From: Chromera velia
Taxonomy: Eukaryota > Sar > Chromeraceae
Assembly: GCA_018398765.1 (NCBI GenBank)
Contig: JAHBMJ010005734.1
Span: 12,501-76,500 of the forward strand
DNA: 64,000 nt
Direction of reading: 5' to 3'
Position numbers and translations under genes: made by a program. Positions 36,011 to 47,089 of this stretch are shown piece after piece. The notes below the pieces were generated by a model that saw nothing but the letters and a program-made list of their open reading frames with translations, ran no database searches and was not told the DNA's origin. Each line of letters starts with the position of its first letter. The stretch's first letter is position 1.

Positions 36011-36260
36011 CATCCAACCGTCCACCGTCTGTGCAGAGACAGACTTGCTTGCTTGCAGGCGTCCGGACTTTCAGGGAGACAGAGTGATGCCCCCTCACAC
36101 ATGCGCATGAAAGGAAGGAAGCCCAGATGGAAAGGGGAGATAAAGAAGAAGACATCTCAAGAGAGACGCCCACCAGAACAACCTTCAAACCGAGCAGGTG
36201 ACTGAGGAGACGGCAGACGGAGAAGGAAAACAGACTCCGCCTCTCAGGGCGCATTCTATC
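31650..36260 (+). repeat. Left arm of a large inverted repeat
   Basis: The reverse complement of this 4.6-kb block recurs at 56885-61965. Anchors checked by eye run from AAAGGGACTCTCAGTCAACC near 31673 (right partner near 61905) to ACTCCGCCTCTCAGGGCGCA near 36235 (partner near 56892). Between them the order of segments is the same, identity looks like 90-95% where aligned, and indels account for the length difference. Open frames such as 32546-33358 and 35459-35785 are shared with the other arm but change frame or ending between arms. I do not call them genes. It holds a TCTG microsatellite at about 35974-36009. Confidence 0.9.
32013..32081 (+). repeat. Repeat family A copy inside the left arm
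   Basis: CGACAGCTCTACACGGCATC, then TTGCGGTCATTCC, then GACACCGACCAATGCTCAG. The partner in the right arm lies at about 61322-61440. Confidence 0.6.
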
Positions 36261-39200
36261 TTTCGCTCGCAGTTGCTTTAACCTCGCTCCGCTCCTTTCC
36301 CTTCGACTGAGAGAAAGGCAAGCGAGAACAAAAAGAAACGAAAGATGTCAAAAGGCGCAGTCTCACATTTAAAAGACGCACACAAACCATTATTTCTCTT
36401 TCAAGTCAGCCAGAAACACGTGTGCCTCCGTCTGCTTCTGCACTCCTCTTGTCCGTCCCAAAACGTTCCTCTGATGATCAGTGATTGAGGCAGCACAGTC
36501 GCCCCTATGTTTAACACGCAGCCTCTCAGACTCACAACGAGAGTTTCTTTCAAGGCTCCCCAGTGCCCCCCGGCATGTTCTCTGTCTCGATACAAAGCGC
36601 GGGCGGGCGGAATCCCTCAGGCCTCCGTCCACAAAGGCACTCACTGGGTGTGTGCTGACAGGAGGGGCGAGTTTCTGGGTCGACAGGAAAGACGAGCCAT
36701 GATGGATCCTGCAGCCACAGAGAGGGAGGAGAAGTCCAATTCTGCTTGCTGCTCGTGTTCCTGCCTCCAGATCACGCCCACGCGACAACACCGCGGCGCC
36801 GCCAACGGCACCACCAACGTCTCTGGTCCGTTGAGTATCTGATGAAGTGAAAGAAAGCAGCAAGAACTCTCACAGCCCTGTGTTGCAACCCCCTCAACGC
36901 GAAAATGAAAGAAAGACCTTGGGCATCCACCCACCCAATCACCCAAGGAAAGAACAAATCAGCGAGAAGAAAGGACAGAACATTACCCCAGAAAGGTTGG
37001 CAAAAACAGAGAAGACTTTTCCGTTCCAGGCTCGGTAAAGAAGGGCAAGAACAAAAAGACGAAAAAGAGGCAATACACAAGCAGACCTCACAGACGGACC
37101 CCGGAAAGAAGATTCCCTTCCAACAGCACTCCTTTCAAGAGTACAGCACGTCGATCCCCAGCAAAATCTGTATGGACGTACAGCAGTCCATCTCCTCGAG
37201 GCAGCGGTTGTCTCCGGAAAGGGAAGCGAGGGAGGGAGGGAGGGAGGCTCGATGAAATGCCTCCTTGCCCTCAATTCTTTTCAGACTGTGTGTGTGGGGG
37301 GGACGCGTTCCGGGAGGAGGATTGCGGAAGGCGGAAGGGGTCCTTCTGAGCAAGATCGGCTCTAGACAGACGCGAATGAAGACCTATCGTTTCCGAATTT
37401 CGCGAGGATACAAGACCTTCCGTGTGCGCTACCGAATTGCTATGTGAAGAACCGTCCTCACCTCCCTCACTCCCTCCCTCCTGCCTTGTTGTGAAAGGAG
37501 GGAGAGGCTCAGGCGCCGCCATCTGCTGGGGTCGGACTGCACACAGAGGAGACGGGGAGAGCATGAAGAGGATCTTTCTTCCTTACTCACACGTTGCAGC
37601 TTCACTGCCTGCGTGCTTCTGCGAAGTCATCATTCTTGCTGCAGTCCCACCAATCTGTCAGGCTCCTCAATGCGCGGGTCGTGACCAGAAGCATGCCTGG
37701 AAGAGAAGAAACGAAAGATTGAGGAGAGAGACGGCAAGTGGCTACTGACAGAGAACATCCAGAGATGGAGGGAGGCACAGAGCGCGGCGTCAGAGGCCAA
37801 CGTCCAGCGCTATGAGGCTCGTGCCAGAGTCCCTGGCCGATCTTGGCGGCATCGTTCCCATCTGCAAATTGTCAAAGCAGGGGCGGAGAGACGAGACGCC
37901 GGGGTTGATACGCAAAATGTCGTGGTGTCCACTTGAATCTCAGCAAGACAGCATACTTACTTGATCTGTACGGCAGCACAGAATCACGAGTGACCAACGA
38001 TTGGGTGGTGCCGAAGGGTTTCTCCTCTTCGTTCAGAGGGCTGTGTGTGTTCTCGGGTTTTACATCGTTTCTTTGGAACTCCAGAAGAAGATTCCTCCGT
38101 GCTAACCCCAATCCTCGTTACACAAAGACCCAAGTCTGTCACAGCCACATGAATTGACGCCGTCTAAGCCGAAAAAGCAGTGGTCATTGACTCCGCAAAA
38201 ACAGTGAAAAAAAAAACAAAAACATCAGACTGAGAGGAGAACGAAAACGATAGTCCCGGTCCCCATCAACTCCTGACTCCTTAGCAGGCTGCACGGAGTC
38301 CAGCCAGCTGCCACTCCGTTCCCACCACGCTTCTCCAGGTCTTTTGAAGGTCTATAGCATTCTTGCTGGCTTGCCATTGAACGAAAAACCGATCGAACAA
38401 CTGATACATAGGATCCGAGATGGATCGAGAGTTAATTGGGAGCGGACTCCGCGTTCTGCCGCCGCGGCGGGGATCGCGAGGGGGCGCCGGGAGTGCATGG
38501 GGGGGGGCCGCCTCGTGCAGGCAGGGGGGGGCCACCGCCCGGCAGTGTTTCTAGAGCAGCCTTGGTGTTGCTCGCCAGCTGGCACCGCGGCGCTGCCCAG
38601 CGGCGCTACACAGCGGCGACTTTCGCGGGCTTTTCCGACAAAATTGTATATATATATACTTTGCGACAAAGTTCTTTTTTCATGACAAAGTGCCTCCCCT
38701 TCTCCTCCAAGTTTTTTCCCCGCGGCTCTTCGGGCGCACCGCGGCGTGCGGTGCCGCTCCAGCGCGACGTTTACACACAAACACCGTGGTGTCTAGAAAC
38801 GCTACCGCCCGGCCGTGGGGAATACATAAGGGGGGGGATCTTAGTTTTCCCCATACATGCATGCATCTTTTCTTAGGTCCAGACTCAGGCATCAGGAAGT
38901 TCTGTCCCAAACCCTGGCTTCTTACTACTTCTTACATATGACTTCTTCATTTGAATCATTTTCTGGAAAATCCATGAAAATCTTAGAAAATGCTACCTTT
39001 ACTATAAGTCCTTATTCTATATTTTACTATATTTTTTTCAAAGCTTAATTTTTGCTCTAAGTGTCGCATTAAGAAAACTTAATCTTACTTAATCTGAAAC
39101 TTAATATCGTATAAAAATTTAACATCACGTTAACAACACTTTCAGCAGCTAATTTCTAACCTTCTGCAAGGAGTTGGTCCGGATGACAGGTGTATATATT

Positions 39201-39936
39201 TTTATGTCAATTTATATATAAAGTTATAATACTGTTATATTATATATATAATTACACAACTTCGTACATTAACAGATACTTGATATACTCATTCATTTAT
39301 TGACTAGTTCATTAAATTCTATCACTAGTTCCATCATCACTGCATGGTACTGGGGCATCACCTGTATCATGACCTATCATGACCAAAGGTCGAACCACGA
39401 CGCACCCGCAATTCTTCAACACGACCACACGCAGCTCTCATGCGAAATGTAAGCCAAACACTGGCAGCAAGACAGATGACGAACCACTTGGGCACATGCA
39501 TGCAAATGCATGAAAACGAAAGAAGAGAAAAAAATCTCTTTTGATCCAGCCAGCGTAAACTGCCTCACATATGAAAGAGTCTGTACGACACGACAAAGTT
39601 GGACAGGCAGCTCAATCATGTCAGTTAATGTCAGTCAGTGTCAGTCAGTTGAATGGCGTCGGCAGAGTACGAAGAACAGTATCAGTACCGAATAATAATC
39701 ACATACGGAAGAAAAGACAAGGAAGGAAAAGAACGGAAACAAAACGCTCGCATGCAGTATGCATGAAAGATCGATCGAGGATTCGGATGCATGACAGTTT
39801 GCATACAGGCCCTCTCACTTACTTCGTCTCCCTCTGAACAGCAGACCAATCAGAAGTTTGACGGCTGATCCCCGTCTTTCTTCTCTGTCCTTTTCCCCCT
39901 CACTCCAACCAATGTATGCCCCCCCCACCCTCCTGA
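36261..39936. other. Region downstream of eIF5, no assigned gene
   Basis: The stretch 36390-37560 has unrecognised open frames on both strands. A plus-strand stretch at 37689-37935, opening after a CCAG and reading LEEKKRKIEERDGKWLLTEN, looks protein-like, ends in a stop and is not recognised; it could be a terminal exon. A GC-rich island at about 38440-38830 with long G runs stands out against AT-rich DNA from 38870 to 39420. From 39600 on there are repeats of GTCAGTCAGT. The 3' end of eIF5 is expected near 39.9 kb. Confidence 0.4.
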
Positions 39937-41376
39937 TCACTCTTCCTTGTCACTTGAGGAATCTTCTTCCTCCTCCTCCTCCTCCTCCTGTTCCTCAAAC
40001 CACTGCAACAGAGGCTGCAACGCTGTAACACCTCGTCTGCGTGCGTTCTTCACAAGAACCTCCTCCGCCTCCTCTGTCTGCATCTCCACCCCAACCTCTG
40101 AAACCCCCGTCTCCATCTCTGTCTCTGCCTGGAAGAACTCCACAACTGCCGTCTCCGAGACCAGATCAGTATCATAGAGCTCTTTCACAATCAGACAGAG
40201 GGGAGAAGGACGTCGTCCCTTCTGTTCGAAGGAGGAGGGACTCTCAAGGAAGGAGAACGCCACCAGAGCCTCGAGAAGACCTCTCTCAGAGAGAGGCAAG
40301 TCGGAGTTTCCCTTCAGGAACGGCATCCGCTCCTTCACGCTCTCTGCACAGAAACGACTTGTCTCTCCACCCTCTCCCTCTCCCTCCCCGCCTCCAAACA
40401 AAGCAGAGAGAAGGATGAAGAACCGGAGACGCGCGTCGAATCCCGTGGACAGTTGGTGATTGATCAGTTTCTCAACGAACACCGCGACGGTATTCAAGGA
40501 GACCCGATCAGACGGTTGAAGAAGACTGTCGTTACACTCAGGGTTGCAAAGAGACACCCTGAGTGCTGAGACAGTCTCTTGAATCCGGGGAGAAGTGAAG
40601 GTCAAAACGTCGTGGTCGTCTTCTTCGGAGGAAGGGACCTCGATGTCCTCCTTCTTCTTCTTGGTCTGAGACTCGTGAGAAGAAACAGCCACAGACCCCG
40701 CCTTTTCTCCAGAAGAGGAAGAGGAAACAGAAGATGAGGAAGAAGACTTCTTCTTGGATTTCTTCTGCTTCTCCTTTTTCCCCTTCTTCCCTCCCTCCCC
40801 CCCCACATCTTCTCCAGACACACTCTCTACCACTTCGGGATTCTTCTTCTTGATTGATTTTGCTGCAGCCGCTTTCTGATTGGCCGCCTTCTCTGCCCGT
40901 TTCTCCTCCTTGCTCTTCTCACCCCCTACAGTGGAAAGGCGTTTCTCGGGTGGGTTCTTCTCAGCGTACCCGCAGAGCTTCAGAGCAGTGCCGGTATAGG
41001 CCTTTCCAATCAGGGGACCCTGATAACCGCACCCGTTGCAGTTTGCCCGTAAGCCCCTTCCTCTGGAACACACCTGGAGGTCCATCTCGGGACCGTCGCA
41101 TCCCGGACAGATGACGAAGATCTGAATGAACCTGTCCAGACTCTCCTTCAACTCACGAGAGCTGTGCAGACCCGCCAGGGAGTCCTCTCTCTGACTGGTC
41201 CCTCTCTCGAAGGAAAACCATTTGAGGAGGTAGAACGCAGGGCGTCTGAGGGCTTTGGCAACCTCAGCCAGGTTGACTATCCTGGTGCGTTTGCCTTCCT
41301 GCTTGACCTCCAGAGGAGGCATTCTGTAGCGGAAGTGGGGATCCCCCACCGCCTTCCCGCAGGGAATGTTTATCAT
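39937..41376 (-). CDS. EIF5: Eukaryotic translation initiation factor 5 (eIF5)
   Basis: The 479-residue protein is the GTPase-activating factor that triggers GTP hydrolysis by eIF2 on the 43S/48S preinitiation complex when the start codon is found. Residues 1-150 are the N-terminal eIF2-GAP domain. HFRYRMPPL carries Arg16, which aligns with the catalytic Arg15 of the human and yeast proteins, and a zinc-binding set follows at Cys90, Cys93, Cys113 and Cys116. NPPEK closes the domain as in other eIF5 proteins. Residues of about 150-265 form a long Lys/Ser/Glu-rich linker. The last 200 residues fit the W2 (eIF5C/MIF4G-like) domain that binds eIF2-beta and eIF1/eIF3, with VKELYDTDLV and LLQWFEEQ, and an acidic tail follows. 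It is somewhat longer than the usual 400-430 residues because of the linker. No intron interrupts it. The start is chosen because it aligns with the family N-terminus. Confidence 0.96.
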   Translation of the reverse strand: MINIPCGKAVGDPHFRYRMPPLEVKQEGKRTRIVNLAEVAKALRRPAFYLLKWFSFERGTSQREDSLAGLHSSRELKESLDRFIQIFVICPGCDGPEMDLQVCSRGRGLRANCNGCGYQGPLIGKAYTGTALKLCGYAEKNPPEKRLSTVGGEKSKEEKRAEKAANQKAAAAKSIKKKNPEVVESVSGEDVGGEGGKKGKKEKQKKSKKKSSSSSSVSSSSSGEKAGSVAVSSHESQTKKKKEDIEVPSSEEDDHDVLTFTSPRIQETVSALRVSLCNPECNDSLLQPSDRVSLNTVAVFVEKLINHQLSTGFDARLRFFILLSALFGGGEGEGEGGETSRFCAESVKERMPFLKGNSDLPLSERGLLEALVAFSFLESPSSFEQKGRRPSPLCLIVKELYDTDLVSETAVVEFFQAETEMETGVSEVGVEMQTEEAEEVLVKNARRRGVTALQPLLQWFEEQEEEEEEEEDSSSDKEE

Positions 41377-42255
41377 TGTGACGAATGGGATCAGTCAGCC
41401 CTCTCATCCAGGAGGATGCAGAGCTCTCTCTTGGTTCCTCTGACTTGTGACCCTTATCGGAGGTGCCTTTCTACCAGTATCTACATCTACCGTCTCCCCG
41501 CATGCCACACGGAAGCGTGAAGAACAGGGAAGACTAAGGAGAGAATCAGAACCAGCGCTCATGAGCTGATTTGAGCACCAGTTTGTCCGCAACGTAGTTC
41601 GAAGAGAACCGTTCTTCCGAAGAAGATGGAGTTGACGCCTTACTTGAAAGTGAATAACAACTGGCAACAGAGAGTTTTGCAACCCGGCAGATCGAAGTCT
41701 TCCAGACCGACCGAATCGCGAGGACGTTTCCACAGTTTTTCAGCAGAATGCTTGCATGGTCTGAGACGTGAAATGTTTGACTCAGGGAATCCTTGTCGTC
41801 GTGCACTTCCTTTTTGACTGCTAGCTGTAGACGGGGTATGCAGCATGCAGGTCTGCATGAATTCGATTGCACGGTGTGGGCTAGCCGAATAATCGGTTTC
41901 GGGAGGGAGCGACCTGAGCGCTGACGCACGCATGCAAGCGTGCGAATGGCTCGCGGAAAGTAAAAAAGAGTCATCACCTCATCCGATAAGCCTAAGTGCC
42001 TCCCCATTTTTGGTTTTCCGGGGCCACCTACCGTTATCGAACCCAAACCCTGCATGCGCGTGCAACAGAGGTACCTTTGCAACAACAACGTTCATACGAA
42101 CTGATCAACCTGTTTTGGATGTAAATAATTCAACACAACGTGCACCTTCACACTCTACGTTAACCAGTCTCCTACAAGAACAAGATCCTACGTGTCCTTT
42201 TCCACCTCACTTGGTCTTCTGCCACAACTTCCGATAGCACAAGCGCAGCGCAACG
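41377..42255. other. Intergenic region upstream of eIF5
   Basis: A minus-strand frame of 180 codons (41546-42088) lies upstream of eIF5. It is Ser/Arg/Leu-rich with no recognised feature, and may be leader sequence or chance. Promoters for eIF5 (leftward) and possibly for the small plus-strand frame at 42256 should lie in this interval, but no clear motif is seen. Confidence 0.4.
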
Positions 42256-42468
42256 ATGGCCCGATATCGCCGTGGCACCGTTAGATATCGCACGCCTATG
42301 CACCACTATTCTTATCAAGCCACCTCTGGTCTCATTGGCCTTCTTATACTCCTGGTTCAAGGGATCTCCAGTCTCTTTTCTAGGAGAACTGATGGTGACT
42401 CCTCTGGTAGCGAAGGTGGTTTCTCCAGCGGCGGGGGTGGCGGCGGAGGAGGCGGGAGTGGCCGCTAA
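42256..42468 (+). CDS. Small membrane protein, SelK-like in layout
   Basis: A 70-codon frame with a good start context (AACGATGG). The N-terminal 24 residues are basic and polar. One membrane-spanning segment (about residues 25-42, GLIGLLILLVQGISSLF) is followed by RR, a short acidic-Ser stretch and a Gly-rich tail ending GGGGSGR and then TAA. This order (short lumenal end, one helix, Gly-rich cytosolic tail ending in GG-x-GR) is that of the selenoprotein K/SelG family. Those are small ER membrane proteins in which x is selenocysteine or cysteine. Here x would be serine. The match is by layout and the tail only; overall identity is too low to be sure. A chance frame with a GGN repeat is the main alternative. 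Confidence 0.35.
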   Translation: MARYRRGTVRYRTPMHHYSYQATSGLIGLLILLVQGISSLFSRRTDGDSSGSEGGFSSGGGGGGGGGSGR

Positions 42469-43932
42469 GAAGAGGGCCCCGTGGAATGAACCCTCCTAAC
42501 TCAGAAGCGAAGACAATGGAGTCCCCAAGATCCAGTGAGCACGGATGAAAGCAATAAACTGAGCGCTGTTTCATTACGGGCGTCGCATGATTGCCAGCAT
42601 ACGCGTTGGGCCACTGGGTTTGAAAAAAAAGACGCGAGGATTCTCGCGGCGGAATGCATGCATGCTGCGACAGAGCAGAAGGGGGCAGTGAGCGAGTTCG
42701 ACAAGCAGATAAACCGCGTCCGTCTCGTGAGCACTGGGATTCAGGCACAGCAGTGACCATCACAGAGGAGGCGATGTATTGCAGGAGAGGAAACAATGAG
42801 CAAAGGCGAGAAGTCTAAGTTGGCCACGGAGACGCACCAGGGGCTGGAGAGTCTGAAAATGAAAAACTCTTGGCACAAGTCATGCATTGTGTTTATTCTT
42901 TTTTGTCGCGCCCAACCTGCCGGTTGCATGCATGCCTCGTGGATTTGAATCATTTTCAGAATCGTTGTTTGGTCCCGTTCTTCTGTCATCGATCAGAAGT
43001 TATTTGTGGACTTGCATCCTCCATACTGTTTGACCACTTTCAATGCTGCCATTGGAATGAGTGTGTGTGTAAATTAGCATGCTGTGGGGTGAATGCGTCT
43101 GCCTTTCTCTTCTTCCTCAGACCTGGGAAGTTCGGTTCTGCTTAAACTGAAAGTAGGCTGGTTAAGACTGCTTTTCAGAAGGAGCGACCTGATCGAGGTC
43201 CACGGAGTCCGTGATTGCCGTGCATGCGCTGTCAAAAATCAGAAACTAAGCAAACCTGTACGTAAGAACTATCCATCCTGAGCCAGTTTGAAGATCTTCC
43301 TCGTAAATTGAAATCTGCCCTGCTTGTGTCGACTTGCCGAACGCTAGATGCCGATACATATGGGCCGATGGCGATGGCGAAGGATGATGATGATGATAGA
43401 TTCATACGACTAAAAACAACTTTAAATTTAGTATTATTTGTACGACTATAGCTACGGGGTATTGAATTTATTTATTGATGAATTGATTCATTCAAATTTG
43501 ATTGATTGCATAATTGATTGAGTCAGATTGACTTATTTTGCATTAAGTGGTGTCTAGACCGAATCTTCAGATGTTTGAGCTCCACATTCATGCAGATACA
43601 AAAACAGAAATTTTGCGTTCCACACCGATACTTCAAGACGTCAAACCATACATTTTGAGTATTTATAAGTTATGTTTGCACAAACACATGCACAAACGTA
43701 GTTTCTAGGGGGCACAAATTCTTTTGGAGGGCACGATCACAGTTAAGAGACACTTTTTTCTTTTATTGACATATTGATTTTCATATTTCAGTATGTATGT
43801 ATAAACGACGCCTAGTAATTGAATTGCATGAAAACTACATCTGTTGACCTGTTTTTTTGAGCTCGTCATTAATTGTAAAAACAGGCAAAATTCAATTCAA
43901 TGCCCAAATTCAACTTGCAGTTTTTAAGTTGA
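42469..43932. other. Intergenic DNA
   Basis: No gene is recognised. Open frames of 70-138 codons on both strands at 42.4-43.3 kb carry no familiar pattern. From about 43380 the DNA is AT-rich, with ATTGATTGA words near 43470-43520. Confidence 0.5.
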
Positions 43933-44054
43933 TGCGTCTGTTACCATGCTCCGTCTAGTCTGAGGTAGGAGTTTAGAGGGGGGTACTCGGTGCCTGCGTC
44001 TGTTACCATGCTCCGTCTAGTCTGAGGTAGGAGTTTAGAGGGGGGTATTTGGTG
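43933..44054. repeat. 61-bp tandem duplication over the end of the HEAT-like gene
   Basis: Two adjacent copies start TGCGTCTGTTACCATGCTCC at 43933 and 43994. The inner copy carries the last codons and stop of the 44003-46132 gene (reading YPPLNSYLRLDGAW). The outer copy repeats the same words downstream of the stop. Only about two bases differ. Confidence 0.9.
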
Positions 44055-46132
44055 CCCTTTACGAGGCGGGACAGGATGCGTAGAGTTAACAGTCGCAACA
44101 GAGCGTCGACGCCCGGCTTCCACGAGGAATCCTCTCCCTCTGTCAGACGTCTCAGCTGCTCTGTCGTTGACTCCAGGAGCAACGGTAACACATCTGGAAC
44201 TGAATGTCGCAGGGATATATCAAATCCCTGACATGTGTGCAGAAGGACCGTCAGGCCGACGTGGGATCCGCATGCGGCCAGTGCGGGTCCGACCAAAGAC
44301 GGATCCCGGATAGAAAGTCTGGTCACAATCTCTGCGGCAATTTCTGCGTACATCCACTGTGGGTCTCCCACAAACGGCAACGCGGCGTCCCGTACAGCCT
44401 CCCACTCTTCTTGGGTCAGTGTCTCCGCACCACCACGTACCAGAGCAGCTGTGCTGCAAAGTCGGATGTACGTGTTTGGATGCTGCGATAAGGAAAAAAG
44501 TCTCTGGTGCACTTGTGCACGTGCACTCCCCCCCTCAGATGGGGACAATGTTTCGAGCACGTTCCCCAGAGCCCTCAGGGCTGCACATCGGACAGCCAGG
44601 GTGTTCCCCTGGGACTCCATCCACTCCTCCCCTTCTGGTGCATTCTCCTTACTGTCGTCTCTGAGATCTTCGGACGGATCTCCTTCTTCCTCTCTTTCCT
44701 CTTCTCCTGCTGCAGGCCCCCCTGGCTGTCCGTCTCCTTCTGAATCGACCTGAGCAGTTTGTGGGTGTTGCTGCTCACCCTCCTCGTCTTCCTCTGCACT
44801 CTCGGTATCAAGTGAAAATTCAAGCAGACGATCCAGCCATGCGGGAGCTTCCTCTCCGTCTCTGTCGAGACGACAGGCCTGCCGAGCTAAGCCCATCGCC
44901 ACCTCTGTAAAGTCCGACTCCTCCGCCGAGTTTCTTGTGTCCTTCATTCGAGCACACAACAAGTCGCATGCTCTTTTGGCGGTGGCTGCAGATTTGAACC
45001 CATCAGCAAGCGCACCTATCAGCCTGCCTGCCTCTGCCTCTGCATTCCCGTCCCATAATTCGATTTCCATTCCATCCAGCAGTGCGTGCGTCACTGTCAG
45101 ATCCGAATCATCCATGGTCTCCATCGGTCTGCCCAGAAGGACAAGCAGCACCCCGCAGTAAGCCTTCCCGACCGCGTACACATTCTCGACAATTCGTCGG
45201 CTTTGCTCTTCATCCTTGATAATCTCAAAAAGTCGCGCAGATATGTTGGCGACTGTTTGCTCTCCTGCGCTCTGAATCACGGACGCGACATCAGAGAGGA
45301 ACTCAAACGGCACGTCCCCTGCGTAGGGATGAGTGAGCATTGACAGAAGGGGGTCAATGTGATCAGTCGAGACAGGAGGGGAACGAGGGTCCCGCACAGC
45401 TGCAATCAACACACGGCACGTCCAGAACCTGGCTTCAAGGTTATCCCTTAGCTCGGTCAAGGTTTGGATCAGACGCGTGGAAAGATTGGGCCTCCCGCTA
45501 GCAGGGGGGGGGTAAAACAGTTCAGAGGAGAGTCGGGGGACCAACGCCTCCAGAAGTTGAGCAGCTGCAAACCCGATCTTGATGTAATTTCCATAAAAGT
45601 CCGGGGAGCTTCGCATGTATTTCAAACGGGGAAAAATTGCCTCCGCTGCCCTGTCTGCTTCCTTCTCCTCCATTCCGTTTGCAAGGCCCGCCAACATACA
45701 GAGATACGACACCTGGCCAGCCGGTTCCATTGTGTCCAGACTGTCGATCATGTTGAGCAAAGGCCTCAGTTTGTCTTTCCACGTGAGGGCAGAGCCTACT
45801 GCAAAGGCCGAGACCTGAAAAGACATCGCGGCGCGGGTCCTGTCTCGTAGGTTGGCCGGGTCAGATAATGGCGAAGTTACCCGCTGCAGCAAGACGTCTG
45901 CGTGGAGTCTCAACTGCGCAGCCCAATCAGAGTCCGGCCCTGCTGATGCTGTTGGCTCTTCTGGTGCTGCTCCCACTGCAGCGCTTTCACTCCCGGGAGG
46001 ATTCTGCATATCTCGATCGAGACGGCAGACGAGACACGTGCTTCTTTCAAAAAGGCAAAGGAATTCGTGATAAAAAGTGGAGGAAAAGGGGCGGCATGTC
46101 GTCGGCTCAACTTGCTGGGTGACCTCAAACAA
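44003..46132 (-). CDS. Hypothetical alpha-helical protein, HEAT/ARM-like
   Basis: An uninterrupted frame of 709 codons. The likely start is the second Met (residue 42, MQNPPGSESA, near 46009), because the first 41 residues are Cys/Phe-rich and unlike the rest. Downstream, Leu/Ala-rich helices follow one another, as in HEAT or armadillo scaffolds (for example LLNMIDSLDTMEPAGQVSYL and AALRALGNVLETLSP). An acidic disordered insert of Glu/Asp/Gly/Pro lies at about residues 455-515. Helical repeats then resume to the C-terminus. Such proteins usually serve as transport receptors or complex scaffolds, but I cannot name a partner or family. No signal peptide or membrane segment is evident. The gene runs in the same direction as eIF5. 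Its last codons sit in a 61-bp tandem duplication. Confidence 0.8.
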   Translation of the reverse strand: MFEVTQQVEPTTCRPFSSTFYHEFLCLFERSTCLVCRLDRDMQNPPGSESAAVGAAPEEPTASAGPDSDWAAQLRLHADVLLQRVTSPLSDPANLRDRTRAAMSFQVSAFAVGSALTWKDKLRPLLNMIDSLDTMEPAGQVSYLCMLAGLANGMEEKEADRAAEAIFPRLKYMRSSPDFYGNYIKIGFAAAQLLEALVPRLSSELFYPPPASGRPNLSTRLIQTLTELRDNLEARFWTCRVLIAAVRDPRSPPVSTDHIDPLLSMLTHPYAGDVPFEFLSDVASVIQSAGEQTVANISARLFEIIKDEEQSRRIVENVYAVGKAYCGVLLVLLGRPMETMDDSDLTVTHALLDGMEIELWDGNAEAEAGRLIGALADGFKSAATAKRACDLLCARMKDTRNSAEESDFTEVAMGLARQACRLDRDGEEAPAWLDRLLEFSLDTESAEEDEEGEQQHPQTAQVDSEGDGQPGGPAAGEEEREEEGDPSEDLRDDSKENAPEGEEWMESQGNTLAVRCAALRALGNVLETLSPSEGGSARAQVHQRLFSLSQHPNTYIRLCSTAALVRGGAETLTQEEWEAVRDAALPFVGDPQWMYAEIAAEIVTRLSIRDPSLVGPALAACGSHVGLTVLLHTCQGFDISLRHSVPDVLPLLLESTTEQLRRLTEGEDSSWKPGVDALLRLLTLRILSRLVKGTKYPPLNSYLRLDGAW

Positions 46133-47089
46133 TTAAAGGGACAGAAGCTGAATGTGAGGCCACCGCCCGGCGAGAACCCACACAGGTTGCAAATTAAGGT
46201 TTCCGACATGCAGTCTTGTCTGACCTTCAAGGATATGCGGTCGATTGCACGCATATGCGAGCCAGCTAGCTATAGGCCGAGCTAAGTTATAGCCAGCGGC
46301 CGCGCCGTTCCGAGCTATAGATGACCCCGAAAAGCGGGATCCTAGCTGCGTCCTGGCATGCAGAGCCGTTCCGAGATGGCGAGCCAGCCACTTCGATCGA
46401 ATTTTGATGAATTTTGTGCATCAGACTGAAGAATATGCCGTGGCCCCCGGCCATGGTATCTGTTAAGTTAAGGCCCTTAGCCGTACCTATGGAAAAAAAA
46501 AAGTCGAATTACCAATAAATCGGGTTACATTTGCCTTTCGGGATCCGCTTTCCGGCAACTGTATACAGCGCGTGGCGAACATGCATGCACCTTTTGTCTA
46601 ACCTTGATGTATCAGTACATATATGCAAAAACACACATGGAAAGGAATTGTACGTAGCTAGATTCGATCATCTGTATAGTTTTCGAGGAAGGCGATAAAG
46701 CACACCGTCTAAGTGAAGCTGTTCTGAATTGCTCCATTATTTGACTATGCTACCAAGCTTAGTGGCAAGTTAAGACATGCCAACTTACAGAGTTAGGAGT
46801 AAGCCGCACCACGACTGAGTACGCTTGACAAAGAGGAAAAACAGTTAATTTGATCTGCAGGAACCTCTTTTTGCCCGTCTTCTTTCTCTCTACTTGGCCC
46901 CTCTTATCGTTCTTCAGCACCTAGTTTCTCGACTTCCTTCTACCTCCACTTGAGGATTTAGGATGCAAAATAACGCAAAATACTGTCTATATATAGTGTG
47001 CATCGCTGTGGATGCTATAGTATTTGCTTTGAAATGTTGTGGAGAGGCTCACCGCGTATGGGTCCAGCGCTTAGTGAGTTCAAGAGGGA
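46133..47089. other. Intergenic DNA upstream of the HEAT-like gene
   Basis: No gene is recognised. At 46255-46400 short words repeat (GCCGTTCCGAG and CGAGCCAGC each occur twice), together with several CTATAG and TAGCTA sites. The axis of the large inverted repeat falls near 46.6 kb in this interval. Confidence 0.5.

Noticed and set aside
36390-36863. 157-codon minus-strand frame downstream of the gene island
   Set aside because: No domain, no clear start context or splice support, and the opposite strand is open as well.
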